Shown piece after piece: positions 4,031 through 9,432 of a DNA stretch of 9,432 bases. Under the pieces are notes generated by a model. The model searched no databases. It had not been told where the DNA came from and saw only the letters and a program-made list of their open reading frames with translations. Each line of letters begins with the position of its first letter. The stretch's first letter is position 1. The stretch is from an uncultured Eubacteriales bacterium (lineage in GTDB: Bacteria > Bacillota_A > Clostridia > Christensenellales > Aristaeellaceae). The position numbers and the translations under genes were made by a program. The stretch lies in NCBI GenBank assembly GCA_902775835.1, contig CACYNZ010000135.1, positions 1 to 9,432 on the forward strand, read 5' to 3'.

Positions 4031-7000
4031 ATGGCAAGCATCCGCATTGTTACCACAAGAGCGCCTGGACTGATCCCCAGCCTCATCAAGGAAATCGACC
4101 GCGCGTCTAATCCGGTCGTTCTCATTCCCGAATCCTTTACGCTGGCCTGTGAAACAGAGATCGTCAACAGAAGCCGCGATAAAGGCTTTTTCGACCTGAA
4201 AATCTTCTCCCCTTCATCCCTCGTCAGGGAGGTTCGGGAACTGACAGGCCGCGGCAGCAAAAAACCGGTTTCCGCTGACGGTCAGAATATGATTATCTCC
4301 CAGGTGCTCCATCACCATCAGGAAGAGCTTAAGTATTATCGGGATTCTGTGGCTCAGCCGACGCTTGCGCAGAAGATCGCCGGTCAGATCAATGATTTTC
4401 ATCGTGCGCGCCTGACGCCGGGCTTTTTACGGGACTTTAATCCCTCAAGCCGACGTACCAAGGCTAAAATGGAAGACATGGCACTGGTATGGGATGGCTA
4501 TAATCAGGTGATTGGCGATCAGTACGAGGATGGTGTCGGACAATGGCTTTCCGCAGTGGATCATATCCGCAGAAGCGGAATCATCCGGAACGCCCAGCTC
4601 CTGATCTACGGCTTCGACTATATCACGCATGATATTCTGAACCTTGTCCAGGCTGCTGTTTCTGATGATGGAGCGGCTGAAGTAGTGATCGGGCTGATCA
4701 GCGATAGTGCTGGCCCTGACAGGGAGATTTTCCGTGCCGCCAACGATTCCGTATTGGCCCTGACAGACTACCTCAGCCATAACGGCTATGCCTTCTCGCT
4801 TCAAAGGGAAAACATGATTCCGCCCATTGATCCCGGCATTGCCTATGTGGAGAAGAGCATTTACGCCAACGGCGCGTTCGCCAGCGCAAAGATCTATCAG
4901 CGCAGGGATGAAGTGACCGTCATCCGCCCTGAGCCCGCGGAGGCAAAGAAGCAGGCCATCGCGGATCTGAACCGTTCTGAAATCCCGGACATGTCTCATG
5001 TGCGGGTCTATTACGCAAAGAACTCCTATCTGGAATGTCAGCACGCCTGCCAGACGCTGATCGACTGGCACCGGGCCGGCATTCCGTGGGAGGATATGGC
5101 GATTGCCGTCTGCGAACAGAACACGCTGCCCTCTCTTCTTCCGCTAACGCTTTCCGCTTCCGGGATTCCCTTTAACGCAAAGCAGGATCAGCCGATTCTG
5201 ATGAGCGGCTACGCGCAGTATTTCCTGTCGCTTCTGCGAATTCTGCGTCTGAACTTCTGTCAAAATGATGTCCTGCGGATGATCAAGACCGGGTTTACCT
5301 CCATGTCTTCTATTGACGCGATGAACATGGAAAACTATGTCCGCAAGAACGGAATCCACCGCGGCCGGTGGCTGAAGCCGTTCTATATGCCTGAAAAAGA
5401 AGCGGAACGGGAAAAGGCGGAGCATATGGAAGCGCTCCGCCAGCAGCTGATCGATCCCATTGTTCAGCTCAAAGGTCAGCTTTCTCAGAAGGGCTGCACC
5501 GGCAGACAGGCCGCTACGCTGCTCTTCGAGTTCATTACCAGTGCCGGTATTTACGACCGGCTTCTTGCACAGGAGGACATTCTCGCCGAGCAGGGGGATG
5601 ACCTGGGCATTGACCGCAACCGACAGGTGTGGACAGCGATCAACGAGCTTCTGGATTCACTTGCCGTCTTTATCGGTGACGAACCGCTGCCGCTTCATGA
5701 CCTGTGCACCATGCTGGAGGCCTCCATGGCTTCCCGAATGATCAAGTCTCTTCCACAGCTTTCCAGGGCTGTCATGGTCGCGCCGCCTCAGATGTTTTTC
5801 TCTTCCGGTGTGCGCTGCATGATCGTGATGGGGCTTCAGGAAAGCGAGCTTTCCACCAGCAGCGGCATCCTGTCTGAGCATGAGCGCAGCCAGCTCGAGC
5901 AGTTCATCGAGGACGCCAACAGAGAATACTATAAGCAGCAGAACGCGGGTGGAATGGAAGGACCGGTCGAAGGAGAAGAGCTCTCTGAGGCTGAATGCAG
6001 CGATGTGCGTCCTTTCAGCAAGATCGGACAGTCTTTGCTTGACCTGGCTGCCCGCCAGAAGCAGGACGTCTATCAGGCTGTGTCCCTGGCACGTGAGCAG
6101 CTGATGATTTCCTGCTCAAGTGCCAAGCCCAGCGGCGGTGTTCTGACTCCGTCCACGGCATTCAAGCGACTGTCACGCGTCGTTGCCGATATGAACCCGG
6201 AGAATGTTTCCGGCGGTCTGATGAATACGGATATTCGGCCCTTTGCTCCTGCCTTCGCGCTGGAGGCACTGGCGGTAAAGCTGCGTGAGACGAAGGACAG
6301 CAGGGACGGCTTCCTTCATGGCACCAGCACGGAGGACATCCTGTGGCAGAACGCGCTGGGCTCTCTGTATCGCTCGGATACCTGGCACGAAAAGACCACC
6401 GGCGTTCTGAACGGGCTTCATGTGACCGTTACCACCACCGGCATCACCCCGGATCAGGCCAGCAGGCTCTATCATTCACGGGCCATGTCGATCTCCCGTG
6501 TGGAGACCTTCGGCTCCTGTCCCTGGCGGCATCTGCTGCAGTACGGTCTTGATCTGTTTCCAACCGCCACCTATGTATTTGAGCGCAACGAACAGGGCAC
6601 CTTCAATCATGATGTGATCAAGCTGTTCCTGGATGAGGCGATGAAGCTTCCGGAATGGCCGGATATTTCCGAGCATCAGCAGAATGTGCTGCTCAACCGC
6701 ATTCTGAGAGAGCGTGCCAGGCAGTGGGAGGGCGGTATCCTGCGTTCGGATATTGTTCACCGCTATCAGGGTGTCAGCATTATCCACGGCGTCAGAACCT
6801 CCATTGCCAGCCTGATGCGTTCCTTCCAGCAGAAGCCGCACTTCCTGCCCATGGCAGCTGAGGTACCGTTCGGCATGCCTGATCCAAGGTCGCCCATCAA
6901 TCTGCCAGCAATTTCCATCACGACCGAGGATGGTAATCTGGTTGCACTCTCCGGCAGAATTGACCGGATTGATAAATTGGAACTGCCTGACGGAAGAACC

Positions 7001-7552
7001 TATTTCATGATCGTGGACAACAAAATGTCCTCCCGTGACGTGAAACAGAACTCCATTGTCGCGGGCCTTCAGCTTCAGCTGCCGCTCTATATCCGGGCCG
7101 CTCAGAACGGTCTTGCCGGATATCAGGCCGCTGGTGGCCTGTATCAGCCCATCAAGGATGTCCTTGTAGACGGCGATGACGCCGGCAAGATCATCGCGCA
7201 GATCGACAAGGATCTGCAGACCTCCGGAATTATTCTTGATGACAAGAGCATTCAGGATGCCATGAAGCCGGTGAAAATCGCTCGGAAGTCTGAAACCAAT
7301 GATACGATTTCCGCGGTGACCCCTGAAGAGCTGGAATCTGTTCTGGACTGCGCCCAAGACGTCGTAACGGGGCGTGTGAACAGGATCCGCCGCGGTGAAA
7401 CATCGCCGCTGCCCCTGCAAGACGGTCTCCAGTCCCCATGCAGTTGGTGTGATCACGCGGATGCCTGCCTGTACGACAGCACGCTGCCCGGCTGCAAAAT
7501 CCGTGAGCTGGATCACAAGCACCGCATGGATATGCCGGCGCGAAATTCTTAA
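4031..7552 (+). CDS. addB: AddB subunit of the AddAB helicase-nuclease
   Basis: 1173 residues, the usual length of AddB. With AddA it resects double-strand DNA ends for RecA loading. The C-terminal RecB-type nuclease is intact: GRIDRID (975-981), VDNK with Asp996 and Lys998 (D-Y-K in most relatives), and QLQLP (1014-1018). The four cysteines of the AddB iron-sulfur cluster are present: Cys830 in SCPWR, then Cys1137, Cys1140 and Cys1146. The N-terminus keeps the AddB pattern after the nucleotide site (V-L-I-P-E-S-F-T-L-A-C-E-T-E, then F-S-P-S-S-L). However, the region where AddB normally has G-R-x-G-S-G-K-T reads TTRAPGLIPS, so Walker A is missing. A stop at 4028-4030 directly before the ATG rules out a longer N-terminus. 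AGGAGG lies 7 bases upstream. It follows the peptidase gene by 14 bases and precedes addA by 39. Confidence 0.9.
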   Translation: MASIRIVTTRAPGLIPSLIKEIDRASNPVVLIPESFTLACETEIVNRSRDKGFFDLKIFSPSSLVREVRELTGRGSKKPVSADGQNMIISQVLHHHQEELKYYRDSVAQPTLAQKIAGQINDFHRARLTPGFLRDFNPSSRRTKAKMEDMALVWDGYNQVIGDQYEDGVGQWLSAVDHIRRSGIIRNAQLLIYGFDYITHDILNLVQAAVSDDGAAEVVIGLISDSAGPDREIFRAANDSVLALTDYLSHNGYAFSLQRENMIPPIDPGIAYVEKSIYANGAFASAKIYQRRDEVTVIRPEPAEAKKQAIADLNRSEIPDMSHVRVYYAKNSYLECQHACQTLIDWHRAGIPWEDMAIAVCEQNTLPSLLPLTLSASGIPFNAKQDQPILMSGYAQYFLSLLRILRLNFCQNDVLRMIKTGFTSMSSIDAMNMENYVRKNGIHRGRWLKPFYMPEKEAEREKAEHMEALRQQLIDPIVQLKGQLSQKGCTGRQAATLLFEFITSAGIYDRLLAQEDILAEQGDDLGIDRNRQVWTAINELLDSLAVFIGDEPLPLHDLCTMLEASMASRMIKSLPQLSRAVMVAPPQMFFSSGVRCMIVMGLQESELSTSSGILSEHERSQLEQFIEDANREYYKQQNAGGMEGPVEGEELSEAECSDVRPFSKIGQSLLDLAARQKQDVYQAVSLAREQLMISCSSAKPSGGVLTPSTAFKRLSRVVADMNPENVSGGLMNTDIRPFAPAFALEALAVKLRETKDSRDGFLHGTSTEDILWQNALGSLYRSDTWHEKTTGVLNGLHVTVTTTGITPDQASRLYHSRAMSISRVETFGSCPWRHLLQYGLDLFPTATYVFERNEQGTFNHDVIKLFLDEAMKLPEWPDISEHQQNVLLNRILRERARQWEGGILRSDIVHRYQGVSIIHGVRTSIASLMRSFQQKPHFLPMAAEVPFGMPDPRSPINLPAISITTEDGNLVALSGRIDRIDKLELPDGRTYFMIVDNKMSSRDVKQNSIVAGLQLQLPLYIRAAQNGLAGYQAAGGLYQPIKDVLVDGDDAGKIIAQIDKDLQTSGIILDDKSIQDAMKPVKIARKSETNDTISAVTPEELESVLDCAQDVVTGRVNRIRRGETSPLPLQDGLQSPCSWCDHADACLYDSTLPGCKIRELDHKHRMDMPARNS

Positions 7553-7591
7553 GGATGACTCTTCATACGATGCCATAAAGGGAGAAAAGAC

Positions 7592-9432
7592 ATGCCACGT
7601 TTTAATGCTTCTCAACAGGCTGCCATTGACGCGCAGAATCAGAATATCCTGATCTCCGCGGCCGCCGGTTCAGGTAAAACGACCGTCATGGTGGAAAAAA
7701 TCAAGCAGACGCTGATCAGTCATCCGGAAGCGTCCATTTCGCAGTTCCTTGTGATCACCTTCACCAAGGATGCTGCCCAGAATATGAAGGACAAGCTGCG
7801 CACGCTCCTGGAGGACGCTTCACAGGAAGGCGTAGAGGCAGCTGCCAGGGCACTGGGCGAGATCGAAACCGCATCGATCAGCACTATCCACTCCTTCTGC
7901 ACCCAGTTGCTGAAGGAGTATAACGACAACGCCGGCGCAGCTATGAATCCCCGTGTTCTGAAGGACGCGGAAAAAAAGCGTATGCTGGATGAGTGCTTCA
8001 CGGATGCCGTGGAAGTAATTCTCGGAAAAGGCAGCACCGTTGATCCAGCGGATAAAAAAGCCGTCAGCGATCTGCTGATTGCCTTCAGCATGGACGAGCT
8101 GATGAAGATGGTGCAGGATCTTTACAATGTTCTGATGGGAATCCCGAATCCCTTTGACTTTCTGCGGCAGATCGTTGAGACACCGCCTTACGAATTATGG
8201 AACCAGGAAATCCTGACGGCCGCAGAGCTGGACGTGCTGGGTCTGGAGGAATGCCTGCACAGAGAAGAAGCGCTGATGCTCTCCCCGCTGGCTCATCCTG
8301 CCTTTGAAGCCGTCGCTGAAAGCGATCAGGAAAAGGTCGCGGCCTTTCTGGAGGCATATGCGCAGACACAGACCGGTACTGACAAACTGGCTCTGATGGA
8401 GTCTGCCATCAAGGCTTTCGATAAAGCACCCGCTCCTCGCGGACTGGATGACGAAACAAAGGCCTGGAAGGATGCCTTTAACGATGTCCGGAATGAAATG
8501 AAGGGTTCCAAGGGTATTCTCGTCACTGCCGCCAAGCGGCTGCAGTCCATGCTGGATGAAAAGAATGATCTGACAAACGCTGTGATTCAGCGGGAGCTTC
8601 GTGGGCTTGAGCTGATTGTCCGTGAAACAGCAAAGCAGTATGAGCAGCAGAAGCTGGAAGCCGAAGCAATCGATTACGCGGATATGGAACAGATCGCCTA
8701 CAGTATCATGTCCGATCCGGACAAGCGCAATGAGCTGTTGGCCAAGTATAAATACATTTATGTGGATGAATGCCAGGATGTCTCCGGTATTCAGGACGCC
8801 ATTATCAAGTCTCTGACCGGCCTGGGCCATCAGTTCTTCATGGTGGGTGACATCAAGCAGTCGATTTACGGTTTCCGTCACGCGGAGCCGGATCTGTTTG
8901 AGCATGAGCGCCGCACCTATTCGGATGATGAGAACGCCGAAGAACGCAGGATCTTCTTTATGGACAACTACCGCTCCTGCAAGAGCGTAGTTGACGCGGT
9001 CAACGAGGTCTTCACGGAGGCCATGGACCGGCGCATCACGGATATGGATTATATCCCGGAGGACAATCTGCGCTGCAATCTGCCAGGAGAGTTCGGTCCT
9101 GTCGATGTGATTCTCGTCAAAAAGGGCGATGAGGATGCCGATAAGCTGGAAGCGCAGTGCGAGGCAGTCGGCAGATATATTCAGTCCGTCCTGACGCCTA
9201 CAGCGGACACCAGCTCAAAGCAGAATTATCAGTACAAGGACATTGTCATTCTGGTGCGCACTGCGAAAGGCACCGCATCAACCATTGTCGATCATCTGAA
9301 AAAAATGCACATCCCCGCCATGTACGAGGGAGTGCCGGACTTCTTTGGCCTGGCTGAGGTGAAGTCCTTCCTGAGCCTGCTGACCGTCATCGACAACCTG
9401 CATAATGACGACGCTCTGGTCGGAACGCTGAT
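7592..9432 (+). CDS. addA: AddA helicase-nuclease subunit, N-terminal half (runs off the right edge)
   Basis: The first 613 codons of AddA (full length about 1200) are present; the second half of the UvrD-type helicase and the C-terminal nuclease lie beyond base 9432. SF1A motifs occur in order: Q-motif F-N-A-S-Q-Q-A-A-I (4-12), Walker A S-A-A-A-G-S-G-K-T-T with Lys29, motif Ia I-T-F-T-K-D-A-A, S-T-I-H-S-F-C, Walker B VDECQD (391-396), motif III V-G-D-I-K-Q-S-I-Y-G-F-R (418-429), and N-Y-R-S (459-462). It is the 3'-5' motor and cuts one strand of the broken DNA end. AGGGAG lies 7 bases before the ATG. No stop, frameshift or missing motif is seen in the visible part. The loss of the AddB nucleotide site makes AddA the only ATP site evident in the complex. 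Confidence 0.93.
   Translation, partial: MPRFNASQQAAIDAQNQNILISAAAGSGKTTVMVEKIKQTLISHPEASISQFLVITFTKDAAQNMKDKLRTLLEDASQEGVEAAARALGEIETASISTIHSFCTQLLKEYNDNAGAAMNPRVLKDAEKKRMLDECFTDAVEVILGKGSTVDPADKKAVSDLLIAFSMDELMKMVQDLYNVLMGIPNPFDFLRQIVETPPYELWNQEILTAAELDVLGLEECLHREEALMLSPLAHPAFEAVAESDQEKVAAFLEAYAQTQTGTDKLALMESAIKAFDKAPAPRGLDDETKAWKDAFNDVRNEMKGSKGILVTAAKRLQSMLDEKNDLTNAVIQRELRGLELIVRETAKQYEQQKLEAEAIDYADMEQIAYSIMSDPDKRNELLAKYKYIYVDECQDVSGIQDAIIKSLTGLGHQFFMVGDIKQSIYGFRHAEPDLFEHERRTYSDDENAEERRIFFMDNYRSCKSVVDAVNEVFTEAMDRRITDMDYIPEDNLRCNLPGEFGPVDVILVKKGDEDADKLEAQCEAVGRYIQSVLTPTADTSSKQNYQYKDIVILVRTAKGTASTIVDHLKKMHIPAMYEGVPDFFGLAEVKSFLSLLTVIDNLHNDDALVGTL

Noticed and set aside
7052..7058. TTGTCGC heptamer inside addB
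   Set aside because: It is a single half-site without a spaced partner, within coding sequence, and expected by chance.
6476..7615. 379-codon minus-strand open frame opposite addB
   Set aside because: It is the mirror of a high-quality addB coding frame whose nuclease and Fe-S motifs are intact. Its translation shows no domain pattern.
8195..8905. 236-codon minus-strand open frame opposite addA
   Set aside because: It is antisense to helicase motifs in addA and reflects codon bias of the real gene.
1..9432. CRISPR array, tRNA, rRNA, insertion sequence or attachment-site repeats
   Set aside because: No regularly spaced repeats, cloverleaf-like sequence, transposase or paired direct repeats could be seen by reading.

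Overview
The window looks like a chromosomal or integrated accessory segment of a low-to-mid GC Bacillota, probably a gut-type clostridium or erysipelotrich. The reasons are AddAB rather than RecBCD, purine-rich AGGAGG-type ribosome binding sites, sigma-A-like promoters, and a small sigma-70-like protein of a type common in clostridial mobile elements. The exact lineage cannot be fixed from the sequence.

Layout. The left part (about 1-1825) is read on the minus strand. It holds a 60-codon orphan gene (1825-1643) closed by a strong terminator. After a 341-base gap come a small sigma-factor-like protein (1301-822), an acidic CxxC protein (735-244) and the first 58 codons of a replication-initiator-like wHTH protein (176 to beyond base 1). 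The right part (2129 to beyond 9432) is a compact plus-strand operon of four genes: a Xre-type repressor, an ImmA/IrrE metallopeptidase carrying a large zinc-ribbon tail, AddB, and the first half of AddA. Spacing is 14 bases of overlap, then gaps of 14 and 39 bases, with no terminator between.

Between the two lies a 303-base divergent control region (1826-2128). It has one good sigma-A promoter in each direction. It also has three copies of a 7-6-7 inverted repeat (consensus TTGTCGC-N6-GCGACAA). One sits on the rightward -35 and spacer, one on the leftward -10 and start point, and one about 80 bases into the leftward transcript. This is the architecture of a repressor-controlled switch.

Inferred logic: the Xre protein binds the three sites and represses its own operon and the divergent transcript. 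The neighbouring ImmA/IrrE protease would relieve repression by cleaving Xre, as ImmA does to ImmR in ICEBs1 and IrrE/PprI does to DdrO in Deinococcus. The output would be AddAB, the double-strand-break end-processing helicase-nuclease. A recombination machine placed directly under an Xre/ImmA switch, with a protease carrying five CxxC-paired zinc-ribbon elements as a possible sensor, is the most interesting point of the window. Secondary points are an AddB without its N-terminal Walker A site, a stem-loop that would sequester the sigma gene's ribosome binding site, and a probably frameshifted leader peptide under the leftward promoter.
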